64,000 nucleotides of DNA from Azolla caroliniana (Eukaryota; Polypodiophyta), in contig JBHGNT010000014.1 in NCBI GenBank assembly GCA_043228905.1, forward strand, positions 8,866,001 to 8,930,000. Direction: 5' to 3'. Shown here piece by piece: positions 21,467 to 30,955 of this stretch. A program made the translations under genes and the position numbers. The stretch's first letter is position 1, and each line of letters begins with the position of its first letter. Below the pieces are notes generated by a model, which ran no database searches, had not been told where the DNA came from, and saw nothing but the letters and a program-made list of their open reading frames with translations.

Positions 21467-22662
21467 GAAGAATGCATTTCTTCAAGGCGATCTTGAAGAA
21501 GAGGTCTTTATGACCCAATCTTCTGGTTTCCAAACGAAGATGAACAAGTCGGCAGTATGCCGGCTGAAGAAGTCACTTTATGGCCTGAAGCAAGCCCCTC
21601 GAGCTTGGAATGCCAAGATCACGCACCGGTTGCGTAAGATGGGGTTTGCGGCCTCCAAGTCTGATTCTTCGTTGTTCATCCAGCAAGGTCCGAACAGTCC
21701 AGTTTGCATCTTATTGTATGTTGATGATCTAGTCATCACCGGACCCGGACTTGATGAAATCAGCCGAGTCAAGTCCCAGCTATCGGACGCATTTGAGATG
21801 AAGGATCTGGGGGACCTTCACTATTTCCTTGGGATCAAGGCGATCCGAACCCCCGACGGCATATTGCTCTCACAGAGACACTATGTGTTGAATATGTTGT
21901 ACAAGTTCGGCATGAAGGAATGCCGACCTATTTCTACACCCCTGGACCGGAACCAGAAGCTCTGTCCCGACTCTGAACCGGCATGCGATGAGAAACGGTT
22001 CCGACAAATCGTCGGTAGCCTTACATATTTGAAAATCACCCAACCTGACATCAGTTATCCAGTCGGCATGATCAACCAATATATGCAGCAGCCAATCGTG
22101 GAGCACCTTCTGTGCGCACATCAAATTTTGCGATATGTGAGCGGCACGAAGGAACGAGGACTGTTATACTGGCATGGTATAACCGAAGAGCTAGTCGGCT
22201 ACACCGATGCCGAATGGGCCGGCGATGCATCGGATCGCCGATCCACCTCCGGCTATATGTTTTCCCTTGGTAGCGTGGCTGTTGCGTGGAGCAGGAAAAA
22301 GTAGCCAACAGTGGCTCTTTCGAGCACTGAGGCTGAATATCGGGGCGCTACCGTTGCCACCTGTGAAGCCATTTGGCTTCGACGACTGCTGCAAGACCTG
22401 CGGATCGAGGTGCCGACCCCGATCCTGATCTACTGCGACAACATAAGCAACATGCAGCTTCCCAAGAACCCCGTATTCCATGCTCGCACAAAGCACATAA
22501 AAGTGCACTACCACTTCGTGTGTGAGCATGTCCTTAGCGGTGAAGTCGAGCTCCGGTATGTTCATACGGATCGGCAAGTTGCTGACATCTTCACCAAACC
22601 GCTCGAATCGGACAAGTTACAACACTTCATCGAAATGCTTGGTGTTCAGCATCTCGACGTGC
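21467..22662 (+). pseudogene. Cop-1 Pol, second part: rest of reverse transcriptase and RNase H
   Basis: Resumes [16 protein letters not shown] right after Gyp-B. RT palm: SLYGLKQAPRAWNAK, then LLYVDDLVITGPG with the YVDD catalytic pair near 21,718, and DLGDLHYFLGIKAI. Connection and RNase H: VGYTDAEWAGDASDRRSTSG, then a stop at 22,303 (SRKK*PTVALSSTEAEYR), YCDNISNMQLPKNPVFH, ARTKHIKVHYHFV and DRQVADIFTKPLESDK. The stretch is open for 279 codons, so this half decayed less than the Gag half. Confidence 0.92.
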
Positions 22663-23273
22663 CACACTTGAGGGGGAGAACGGGCAAAGACACCGAAACT
22701 GTCGAGTGCGCCGGTGAGGGAAGAACCGACAAAGGGAGAGACAAGAAGAAGAAAGGAGCCAAGTCGACAAAGGAAGTTGACACATCCGAACAAGTCGGAG
22801 CAAGCGGTAGCGGCGGCAGAGTCAAGAAGGACAGAGCCGACCGAAAGAAGAAGGCCAAGACCCGGACATGGTCCGATGTGGTGAAGGGCCTGGAACCGGA
22901 GGACGAATCACGAGCAACCGATTCAGACAAGAGCTGGAACGAATCAGAGACAACTGATTCAGTTCAATAGACGGATTCGGAAGAACCCGATCAATTCAAG
23001 GCCAAGAGGACGAGAAGGCAGCGAAAGTCAACGCCAACACGAAGGAATCGGCGAATTGGCAAGCGCCAAAGTCACAACAGCCAGGGAGCTAAATTGGGCC
23101 TGTTGAGCAGACAAACCGACCGAGGAAGTCGAGGTGCGCAAAATCAAAAGGGTTGCAGAAAATGGAACCGGACCGGACGAGGAGCATGAGTGAGGCGGAG
23201 TGACGCCAGAAGGAGTCGGGTGGAAGGACTAGCTGCCATGGAGATTGACACTACGATCCGACCTCAAGTTGAG
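22663..23273 (+). pseudogene. Cop-1 extra C-terminal domain between two polypurine-like tracts
   Basis: In most copia elements Pol ends just before the polypurine tract. Here the frame reads through a PPT-like CTTGAGGGGGAGA at 22,667-22,679 (HLRGRTGKDTE). It continues for about 100 residues of charged, low-complexity sequence (KGRDKKKKGAKSTKEV, KKDRADRKKKAKTRTWSDVV, then a D/E/S-rich end) to a stop at 22,970. A non-coding stretch and the true PPT follow, 607 bp after the first. Cop-3 has the same layout at 54,362-54,893. Function unknown. A nucleic-acid or chromatin contact role would fit the basic composition but is a guess. Confidence 0.7.
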
Positions 23274-23285
23274 CTTGAGGGGGAG

Positions 23286-23721
23286 TGTTGAGCAGCAAGC
23301 TCAACCGGATCCGAATCGGTTGAATAAGCCTAAGCCGGATTTGCATCCGGAAGGATGAGTCAGATCGGTAAGCAAGTGAGCCGGTGAGCCAGTTAGCCGG
23401 ATCCATCAGTAACCGAAAGCCTAGTAGTAGCCTGAACTACTAGGTAGTTAATGTCTTGTAGTCAGTGTTAGACGCTCGTGTGAGCATTGAAGTACACCGT
23501 ACTTCTGTCAGTCCGTATGGACTTGCATAAAAGTGTTCACTGAACACATACGATGTACAGAGTATTAAAGAGTTTTAGAGTTATTTTGAATAGAGTCTTA
23601 TGTTCTGCTCTCTCAATCTCTTTGTCTCTCCCGCGTACTGTGTATATTCAAGCTCTCCATTAAACCTGCATTTATGTGTTTTCAGTTTTCTATTTGCTTC
23701 CGTAAAACGTATTCTTTTACA
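23286..23721 (+). mobile_element. Cop-1 3' LTR
   Basis: 436 bp, TGTTGAGCAGCAAGC...TTTTACA. The 5' LTR is 420 bp. They differ at a fair number of positions plus an indel (a GGATCGGTTGAATAAG-like insertion near 23,310), so this is not a recent insertion. Confidence 0.93.
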
Positions 23722-23725
23722 TAGG

Positions 23726-23800
23726 CGTTGAGTGACAAGCTCAACATTGGGTGCGTAATATGGCGTGTAACCCAGTGCGTAGACTGGATGCGTAAGTTAG
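23726..23800 (+). mobile_element. Cop-2 5' LTR, left piece, split by Cop-4
   Basis: Matches the first 75 bp of the complete Cop-2 LTR at 29,564 (TTGAGTGACAAGCTCAACAT). Its first base is C instead of T. The next piece lies at 29,367, after the Cop-4 duplication GTTAG. Confidence 0.9.
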
Positions 23801-24523
23801 TGTTGAGAATCGACGCTCCGATTCACCTTCACCACTCGGCCACAACCGAGTAATCGCGGATCAATGCGGCAGAAAATAGGAACCAAACGGAGAAACAAAA
23901 CGCGAGCACACAGGGATTAACGTGGAAAGCCCTAGATGGGAAAAACCACGGGAGTACAAGACTCCAAACCAACACTGTACAAAGAGAAGTATACAATGGC
24001 GAGTTGCAAGGCGACAACCTTGAGCTCGCTGTCCTCGCCACAGGCGGCGGAAATACACAGAGGCGTCGACCTCTTCCTCTCTCTCTCTCGCGCGATCTAT
24101 CTCTCTCTCACGGCTGCTCTCTCTCTTCACTCCTCTAGAGTGGAAAAACAGAAAAATGAATAGCAACAACATAAACTGTTTGCCCTAAGTCATATTTATA
24201 CATATATGACTTTCGGGCTATTTACAAATATAGCCTCAAGGGCCCTTGGCAAACATATTCACAAATATGTCCCCGCATCCGGATCTCTCTCCGGGTTCAT
24301 ACGTCATCCGGTTCCGTAACTGGGGTCTTCAGCATCCGGCTCCGTAACCGGGGTCTTCATCATCCGGTTCCGTAATTGGGGTCTTCAGCATCCGGCTCCG
24401 TAACCGGGGTCTTCATCATCCGGCTCCGTAACCGGGGTCTTCATCATCCGGCTCCGTAACCACCTCCGGGCTTGCCGTCATTCATCTCCGGACATCCCAT
24501 CCGGAGGGACCGAAATCCTAACA
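23801..24523 (-). repeat. Cop-4 3' LTR
   Basis: Begins (minus strand) TGTTAGGATTTCGGTCCCTC and ends GATTCTCAACA. A TATA-like GTATAAATATGAC lies mid-LTR, where transcription would start. It contains the CATCCGG minisatellite. Confidence 0.96.
24301..24465. repeat. Minisatellite in Cop-4 LTR (unit CATCCGGCTCCGTAACCGGG + GTCTTCAT)
   Basis: Six units of 27-28 bp in direct tandem. The same number occurs in the other LTR at about 29,140-29,300. The solo LTR at 56,068 carries a diverged version (GGATGAGGAGTACCCGGCTA...) in reverse orientation. Confidence 0.92.
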
Positions 24524-24541
24524 AACTCCCCCTTCACTTCG
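24524..24541 (-). promoter_or_regulatory. Cop-4 polypurine tract
   Basis: Minus strand GAAGTGAAGGGGGAGTT directly before the 3' LTR, overlapping the end of the coding frame. It primes plus-strand DNA synthesis in copia elements. Confidence 0.85.
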
Positions 24542-27500
24542 GCATGGGATGTCTCTCCAACCCGATCCTCTTCCGACATGCTTCCAGCTTGTCGGGTGTG
24601 AGCACCTTGGTCAGCATATCCGACCCGTTCTCGTCCGTGTGGATCTTCGTCAGCACGAACTCCTTGTCTTCTATCCTTTCCCGGATCCAGTGGTATCTAC
24701 GCTGGATGTGTTTCGTCCGTGAATGGTAGGCCGCGTTCTTCGCAAGGTGGATGGCACTCTGACTGTCGCAGTAGAGTCGGTACTCCTCCTGCCGGATACC
24801 GAGCTCTCTAATGAAGTCCTTCATCCATATTATTTCCTTGCCGGCTTCAACAGCCGCCATGTACTCCGCCTCCGTGGTTGACAATGCAACCGTCTTCTGC
24901 AGCCTCGACTGCCACGAAACAGCTCCCCCTGCATACGTCATCACATACCCTGATGTGGACCGGCTGGTATCTGCATCAGCCGACATATCCGAGTCGGTAA
25001 AGCCGTCGAGTTCGGGCTTACCGGAGCCGAATCGGATGCACACGTTTGCCGTGCCCTTCAGGTATCGAAGTATCCACTTGACCGCGTTCCAGTGTTCTTT
25101 GCCGGGATTGCTCATGTACCGGCTCACCACTCCAACTGCATATCCTATGTCCGGTCTTGTACACACCATTGCGTACATCAAGCTTCCGACGGCAGAGGCA
25201 TATGGTACTTTCATCATGTCCTCCTTCTCAGCCTTTGTCTTGGGACTTTGCTTGCTAGACAGCTTGCAGTTTGCCGGGAGGGTTGACCCGACCGGTCTTG
25301 CTTCCGACATGTTGAACCGTTGAAGCACCTTTGTCACGTACTTCTCCTGTGACAGCCACAACTGCTTCTTCTTCCGGTCGCGGATGATGTGCATCCCTAG
25401 TATTTGCCTCGCCGGACCCAGGTCCTTCATTGAGAAGGTTCGGTGAAGAGCCTTCTTCAGCATCCGTATCTTGACCTGGTCCCGTCCGACGATCAACATG
25501 TCGTCCACGTACAGGAGGAGTATCAGAGAGTCTCCTCCTTCGAACTTCTTCACAAACGCGCAGTGATCAGACTGCGTTTTGTGGTACCCTTCGTCGGTCA
25601 TGAAGGAGTCGAACTTCCGGTACCATTGCCGGGGAGCCTGTTTCAGTCCGTAAAGGCTCTTCTTCAACCGGCATACCAGGTGCTCCTTCCCTTTCTTCTC
25701 GAATCCTTCTGGTTGCTGCATGTAGATCTCTTCTTCGAGGTCACCGTGAAGGAATGCCGTCTTCACGTCCATCTGTTCTACCTCGAGGTCCATGCTTGCC
25801 GCTATGCTCAGCACCGTCCGGATGGAGGTCATCTTCACTACCGGGGCAAATATCTCGTCGAAGTCGACGCCCTTCTTCTGCTGGAACCCCTTCACCACGA
25901 TCCTGGCTTTGTATCTCGGGGGGTTTCCGGCATCTCCCGGTTTCAGCTTGAACACCCACTTGTTACGGAGTGCCCGTTTTCCTTTCGGCAGCTCCACAAG
26001 TTCATATGTGTGGTTCTCATGCAGGGAATCCATCTCGTCCTGCATGGCACTCAACCACCTGCGGCTCTGGGTGTCATGCTTTGCTTCTTCAAAGCTCTCC
26101 GGCTCCCCCTCGTCGGTTAACAGCACGTGCTCTGGTTCCGGAAATCTCCGGGGGGCCCTTCTCTCCCTTAGAGGATATCTCCGTTCCGGAGCTTCGGAAA
26201 CCGGTTCTTCCGATTCTTCTTCATCCGAATCCATTTCGGGATCGGGGCCGGTTCCGGTATCATTTTCATCTTCTTCGGCCGGTTCTGTTTCTTCACCGTC
26301 TTCGGCCGGATCCTCGAGTGCTAACCGGTCCCTTACCGGTCGGGACTGCTCCTCGTAGAGTTTATCCTCACCGGTCGACTTGGAGCTCTTCATCTTCTTC
26401 TCCGACTCCCAGTCGGCGAGTGTCTTGTCCTCCATGAAGATGATATCTCGACTCCTGAATATCTTCTTGTCGACCGGGTCCCATACTCGGTAGCCGAACT
26501 CGTCGTCGCCGTAACCGAGGAATATGCATGGCCGGGTCTTTGGATCTAACTTTCCTCTCCGGTCCTTTGCCACATGCACGTAGGCGAGACACCCGAACAC
26601 CTTCAGATGCCGGTAGGACACTTCCTTACCAGTCCACACTTTCTGCGGCGTGTCTCCGTCCAAAGGCACTGAGGGTGATCTGTTTATCACGTATGTCGAC
26701 GTCGACATTGCCTCAGCCCAAAACCCCTTGGGTAATTTCGCATGCGCCAGCATACTCCGGACCCTCTCCATTATGGTCCGGTTCATCCTCTCGGCCAGCC
26801 CGTTCAGTTCCGGCGTCTTCGGCACAGTAAACTCGAGCCGGATTCCCTTCGAGCGACAGTACTCCTGGAACTGCCCCCGGTATTCCCCTCCGTTATCCGC
26901 TCGTATCGCTTTCAGCTTCTTGCCGGATTCCCTTTCCACTCTCGCGTGGAGTTCTTTGAAGACGGACAATACTTGGTCCTTTGTCTTCAACGGTGCTGTC
27001 CACAGCTTCCGGCTGTGATCATCAATGAAAGTCACGAAGTACTGGGCTCCGCCGTGTGACTTCGTATCTACCTGACACACATCAGTGTGCACCAGCTCCA
27101 GTGGTGCGCTACGTCTCGTCGGGGGCCTCGAGTGGAAGGAGGTCCGGTTTTGCTTACCGGCCAGGCAGTCGGTGCACTTCTCCAGGTGCACATGCTTAAC
27201 TGGAATAAGATTGTCTTCTGCAAGCCTCTTCATCCCCTTCTCACTCATGTGGCACAGTCTCTTGTGCCACAGCTCACCGGCAGTGTCGGCTGCCACGTTC
27301 AGCTCTTCCGCACATAACCGGGCATTCATCAGGTACAGTGTGTTGTCTTTCCGGGCGCGAGCCACTATCAGGCTCCCTTTGCTGAACTTCATTATGCCGT
27401 TCCGGATGCGACCTGTGTAGCCTTCATCATCTAGCCTCCCGGCCGAAATCAGGTTCAATCGAACCTCCGGAACGTGTCGGACATTCTTCAGCAGCATCTT

Positions 27501-28607
27501 GCATCCGGTTGATGTCATCAGCCACACGTCTCCTATGCCGGCAATCCGGCATGTCCCTTCATTTCCCATCCGGACACAGCCGTGCTCACCGGCTGTGTAG
27601 GATGAGAAGTATTTCTTCTCCGGGGTCAGGTGGAACGACGCTCCGGAGTCGACCACCCAGGTCATCTCTACACCGGCAATGTTCAGCTCCCTCTCTTCGG
27701 TAATGAGCATGATCTCTTCTTCACTTGCCGCGAGTGCCGTCGTTCCTTTCCGGTCCTGCCCTCGCCGATCCGGAGCTCTCCGGTCCGTGGCTCCCCGGTA
27801 TGCACCGTTTCTCTCCGGTGACTTCTTCGAATCGGTGTCGTCGGCTCCGTTGTCCTTTCGGTAATGCCGACAATTCTTCCGGAAGTGCCCCGGCTTCCCA
27901 CAGTGGAAGCATGTGGGCCTTCCTCTTGACTGCGACCGGGTCCCCGACTTCTCCCGTCTTTGCGGACTCCGGTTCCATTGTCTTCCCCGTTCCGATTCGG
28001 TAAGCAGCGCCTTCGAGTCGGAGGCCGGTTCTTTATCTCTCCGACGCGCTTCTTCATTTAGAATACTTGTCTTTACCGTTTGTAGGGACAAGTTATCTTC
28101 GGTGCAGGAGGTGCTGAGAGTCACCACCAAGTTCTCCCAGCTGTCCGGCAATGTACACATCAGGATGATGGCTTGCATTGCATCCTCCAACGGGAACTTG
28201 ATCGCCGCAAGCTGGTTCACGAATCCCATGAACGTGCTTACGTGTTCCACCATACTCTCGCCGTCCCGGTACTTGAGGTTCACTATCTTTCTCATCAGGG
28301 AGGTCCGGTTCAACGCATTCTTCCTCTCGTAGAGGCCCGACAGCTTCCGCCACATCTCGTATGCATTGGTGTCGTTCGCCACATGCTGTAGAACGCTCAC
28401 ATCGACGTATTGCCGAATGGTTGCAACGGCTTTCCGGTTCAGGAGCCTCCATTCCGTCTCAAGTACCCCCTTCGGTATTTCCGACCTGTCAATCGGTTCG
28501 TACAGGTCCCGAACAATCAAAAGATCCTCCATCTTGATCTTCCAGTCGGCGTAGTGCTGCGCGTTCAACACCATCATGCCCGGAGGCCCACTACCGCCGC
28601 CTTCCAT
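24534..28607 (-). CDS. Cop-4 Gag-Pol polyprotein, 1,357 aa, uninterrupted
   Basis: Single frame from MEGGGSGPPGMMVLN. I chose this Met because upstream in-frame codons run through the primer site and LTR. Domains: copia Gag about 15-190; CCHC knuckle CFHCGKPGHFRKNC 233-246; protease VVDSGAS with Asp320; integrase zinc site His447, His453, Cys478, Cys481; integrase catalytic Asp509, Asp571, Glu606 (35-residue spacing); hinge with acidic stretch 760-810; reverse transcriptase 870-1,110 with Asp947 (QMDVKTAFLHG) and YVDD 1033-1036; RNase H with Asp1205, Glu1246 and Asp1281, ending GLERHPMPK. No stop, frameshift or missing catalytic residue. It would copy element RNA into DNA in cytoplasmic particles and integrate it. 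Codon-level openness with near-identical LTRs implies recent movement. Confidence 0.97.
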   Translation of the reverse strand: MEGGGSGPPGMMVLNAQHYADWKIKMEDLLIVRDLYEPIDRSEIPKGVLETEWRLLNRKAVATIRQYVDVSVLQHVANDTNAYEMWRKLSGLYERKNALNRTSLMRKIVNLKYRDGESMVEHVSTFMGFVNQLAAIKFPLEDAMQAIILMCTLPDSWENLVVTLSTSCTEDNLSLQTVKTSILNEEARRRDKEPASDSKALLTESERGRQWNRSPQRREKSGTRSQSRGRPTCFHCGKPGHFRKNCRHYRKDNGADDTDSKKSPERNGAYRGATDRRAPDRRGQDRKGTTALAASEEEIMLITEERELNIAGVEMTWVVDSGASFHLTPEKKYFSSYTAGEHGCVRMGNEGTCRIAGIGDVWLMTSTGCKMLLKNVRHVPEVRLNLISAGRLDDEGYTGRIRNGIMKFSKGSLIVARARKDNTLYLMNARLCAEELNVAADTAGELWHKRLCHMSEKGMKRLAEDNLIPVKHVHLEKCTDCLAGKQNRTSFHSRPPTRRSAPLELVHTDVCQVDTKSHGGAQYFVTFIDDHSRKLWTAPLKTKDQVLSVFKELHARVERESGKKLKAIRADNGGEYRGQFQEYCRSKGIRLEFTVPKTPELNGLAERMNRTIMERVRSMLAHAKLPKGFWAEAMSTSTYVINRSPSVPLDGDTPQKVWTGKEVSYRHLKVFGCLAYVHVAKDRRGKLDPKTRPCIFLGYGDDEFGYRVWDPVDKKIFRSRDIIFMEDKTLADWESEKKMKSSKSTGEDKLYEEQSRPVRDRLALEDPAEDGEETEPAEEDENDTGTGPDPEMDSDEEESEEPVSEAPERRYPLRERRAPRRFPEPEHVLLTDEGEPESFEEAKHDTQSRRWLSAMQDEMDSLHENHTYELVELPKGKRALRNKWVFKLKPGDAGNPPRYKARIVVKGFQQKKGVDFDEIFAPVVKMTSIRTVLSIAASMDLEVEQMDVKTAFLHGDLEEEIYMQQPEGFEKKGKEHLVCRLKKSLYGLKQAPRQWYRKFDSFMTDEGYHKTQSDHCAFVKKFEGGDSLILLLYVDDMLIVGRDQVKIRMLKKALHRTFSMKDLGPARQILGMHIIRDRKKKQLWLSQEKYVTKVLQRFNMSEARPVGSTLPANCKLSSKQSPKTKAEKEDMMKVPYASAVGSLMYAMVCTRPDIGYAVGVVSRYMSNPGKEHWNAVKWILRYLKGTANVCIRFGSGKPELDGFTDSDMSADADTSRSTSGYVMTYAGGAVSWQSRLQKTVALSTTEAEYMAAVEAGKEIIWMKDFIRELGIRQEEYRLYCDSQSAIHLAKNAAYHSRTKHIQRRYHWIRERIEDKEFVLTKIHTDENGSDMLTKVLTPDKLEACRKRIGLERHPMPK

Positions 28608-28626
28608 TTTCTGTGTTGCCGTCGCT

Positions 28627-28638
28627 CTGATACCAGTT
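28627..28638 (-). promoter_or_regulatory. Cop-4 primer-binding site
   Basis: Minus strand TGGTATCAGAGC, complementary to the 3' end of initiator tRNA-Met, two bases inside the 5' LTR. Confidence 0.9.
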
Positions 28639-29361
28639 TGTTGAGAATCGACGCTCCGATTCACCTTCACCACTCGGCCACAACCGAGTAATCGCGGATC
28701 AATGCGGCAGAAAATAGGAACCAAACGGAGAAACAAAACGCGAGCACACAGGGATTAACGTGGAAAGCCCTAGATGGGAAAAACCACGGGAGTACAAGAC
28801 TCCAAACCAACACTGTACAAAGAGAAGTATACAATGGCGAGTTGCAAGGCGACAACCTTGAGCTCGCTGTCCTCGCCACAGGCGGCGGAAATACACAGAG
28901 GCGTCGACCTCTTCCTCTCTCTCTCTCGCGCGATCTATCTCTCTCTCACGGCTGCTCTCTCTCTTCACTCCTCTAGAGTGGAAAAACAGAAAAATGAATA
29001 GCAACAACATAAACTGTTTGCCCTAAGTCATATTTATACATATATGACTTTCGGGCTATTTACAAATATAGCCTCAAGGGCCCTTGGCAAACATATTCAC
29101 AAATATGTCCCCGCATCCGGATCTCTCTCCGGGTTCATACGTCATCCGGTTCCGTAACTGGGGTCTTCAGCATCCGGCTCCGTAACCGGGGTCTTCATCA
29201 TCCGGTTCCGTAACTGGGGTCTTCAGCATCCGGCTCCGTAACCGGGGTCTTCATCATCCGGCTCCGTAACCGGGGTCTTCATCATCCGGCTCCGTAACCA
29301 CCTCCGGGCTTGCCGTCATTCATCTCCGGACATCCCATCCGGAGGGACTGAAATCCTAACA
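28639..29361 (-). repeat. Cop-4 5' LTR (promoter copy)
   Basis: Same 723 bp as the other LTR with two substitutions by eye. This copy would drive transcription leftward through Gag-Pol. Confidence 0.96.
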
Positions 29362-29366
29362 GTTAG

Positions 29367-29563
29367 TACGCACAATCTGGCCGTATCGGTGCGTAAACTG
29401 AAAGGCCGTTAGAGGGATATTCCTCATACGGAATAATTTTGGGAGTGAGTGTCGAGGCTCATTTATGAGCAGTCAAGTACTGTCAGTATTTGTGTCAGCC
29501 CGATTGTCAGGGCTTGTAGATCCGGAAGATCAGGAGGAACCCCAAGTTGAGCTTGAGGAGGAG
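29367..29563 (+). mobile_element. Cop-2 5' LTR right piece joined to a Cop-2 3' end
   Basis: Continues the LTR (TACGCACAATCTGGCC...) to about 29,520, where GGGCTTGTA meets GATCCGGAAGATCAGG. The next 44 bp are a copia 3' end with polypurine tract CTTGAGGAGGAG, directly before the LTR at 29,564. The interior of this first Cop-2 unit was therefore deleted from mid-LTR to its 3' end. Confidence 0.8.
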
Positions 29564-29998
29564 TGTTGAGTGACAAGCTCAACATTGGGTGCGTAATATG
29601 GCGCGTAACCCAGTGCGTAGACTAGATGCGTAAGTTAGTATGCACAATCAGGCCGTATTGGTGCGTAAACCGAAAGACCATTAGAGAGATATTCCTCGTA
29701 AGGAATAATTTTGGGAGTGAGTGTCGAGGCTCATTTATGAGCAATCAAGTACTGTCAGTACTTGTGTCAGCCTGATTGTCAGGGCTTGTATAAAAGGTGC
29801 TCACTGAGCACGGTGGATGTATAGAGAGTCATTATTTTGAAATTGAGTTTTTACGTTATCTACTCTCTCACTCTCTCACTCTCTGTATCTCCATCTCCAT
29901 CTCCATCTCTGTGTTTTCTGAGTTTACCGAATTGTCTTATTTCCGAACTGTGTACTCTGCGTTTACGCACACGCTTCCGCACAACGTATTCTTTTACA
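29564..29998 (+). mobile_element. Complete Cop-2 LTR
   Basis: 435 bp, TGTTGAGTGACAAGC...TTCTTTTACA. TATAAAAGG lies near 29,790, a CTCTCACTCTC tract and CCATCT repeats follow near 29,870-29,910. The primer site TGGTATCAAAGC follows at 29,999. Confidence 0.93.
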
Positions 29999-30105
29999 TG
30001 GTATCAAAGCGCGAGGGTTGAAGTCCTCTGTAGCCGACAAGAAAAGCTTGCGACAAGAGTTGAAGTTATTCTTCATTCTTTTTTGAAAAAGAAAAAGACA
30101 GTAAT

Positions 30106-30955
30106 ATGGACAGAGGTATGGGAAGCTTGCTACCGACTGAAAAGTTTGACAGGAGAAACTACGCATCTTGGTCGTACAAGATGCACCAGTACCTTCTCGG
30201 TCACGGCTTCTGGAGTTATGTCGAAGGAGCTAATGATGGAGCACCCGATTCGACACACAAAGATTTTTCGGCTTGGGAACAAGCGGCAAGTAGAGTTCTG
30301 TACTACTTTGCATCCTTTGTGAATGATCAGATTTTGAGCTATATTCGGGATTTTGAGCGAATCTCAAAAGGATTTTTGCCGCTAGTACAACAACAAGAAA
30401 GTTGTAGCTCAGACAGGAGCTCAACAATGTCCGAAAAAGAGATATGTTGGTGGCTGATTATACCACCAAGATCAAAGAAATCTGCAACTCTCTCGCCTTC
30501 GTCAACGTGAACGTCGAGGAAGATGAAATTGTGCAGGTTTGTCTTGGTGGCTAGGCATCACATTTCGGACCTTTCCGAACGGCAGTCTGCACGAGGGAGA
30601 TTACGCCTTCGTTTTTCGAGCTTCCATCAATGTTGCTCGTAGAAGAAAACCACGCTTGTGCGTCGACGAGTGCGCACGACGATGGCAAGATGCTTTGCAC
30701 GGAGGATGATAGGCCCCGTGGTCGTGGTGGACGAAGTGGATCGGCGCGCAATGGAGGCGGCTGAAAAGAGCAGAATGTACGGCATAATCGAGATGCCGGA
30801 AGCAATTCCAAACCCTCTGCAAGCAGGGGGAGTCATGGCGGCGCCGGAAGACGGCAAGAGAAGACTGCGCCGGATTGTTGGTACTGTGGCAAGAAAGGCC
30901 ACAAGGAGAACGAGTGTTGGAAAAAGCGAGCCGATTCGGACAAAGCCGGATTGAG
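30106..30955 (+). pseudogene. Cop-2 Gag
   Basis: Starts MDRGMGSLLPTEKFDRRNYA and shares the copia Gag pattern with Cop-1 and Cop-3: HQYLLGHGFWSYVEGANDGA, WEQAASRVLYYFASFVNDQI. A deletion near 30,360 removes part of the core and shifts frame. Later pieces are SMLLVEENHACAS-like near 30,630 and the knuckle region CWYCGKKGHKENEC near 30,871-30,912. Stops and frame changes are frequent. Confidence 0.82.

Larger units (their letters stand above)
12938..23721 (+). mobile_element. Cop-1 (Ty1/copia), full length but degenerate, carrying a nested Gyp-B
   Basis: 5' LTR 12,938-13,357 (TGTTGAGCGGCAAGC...TTTTACA), primer site TGGTATCCGAGC at 13,358, Gag-Pol, polypurine tract CTTGAGGGGGAG at 23,274-23,285, and 3' LTR 23,286-23,721. 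The target duplication is TAGGT (12,933-12,937) and TAGGC (23,722-23,726), one base changed. Without the nested Gyp-B it is about 5.5 kb. The LTRs carry a GAGCCGG-rich left part, a TATAAAAG promoter-like box (near 13,161 and 23,527) and a CTCTC-rich leader. Confidence 0.92.
23801..29361 (-). mobile_element. Cop-4: intact young Ty1/copia element; 5-bp duplication GTTAG
   Basis: Minus-strand element of 5,561 bp. The 3' LTR is 23,801-24,523 and the 5' LTR is 28,639-29,361, both exactly 723 bp. I count two differences between them (CGTAATTGGGG versus CGTAACTGGGG, and GGACCGAA versus GGACTGAA). Target duplication GTTAG is perfect at 23,796-23,800 and 29,362-29,366. Primer site TGGTATCAGAGC lies just inside the 5' LTR and polypurine tract GAAGTGAAGGGGGAGTT just inside the 3' LTR. 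One uninterrupted Gag-Pol frame fills the interior. All parts needed for an autonomous copia are present. Confidence 0.97.

Noticed and set aside
25443-27059. Several plus-strand ORFs of 100-225 codons
   Set aside because: Exact antisense shadows of the intact Cop-4 Gag-Pol frame.
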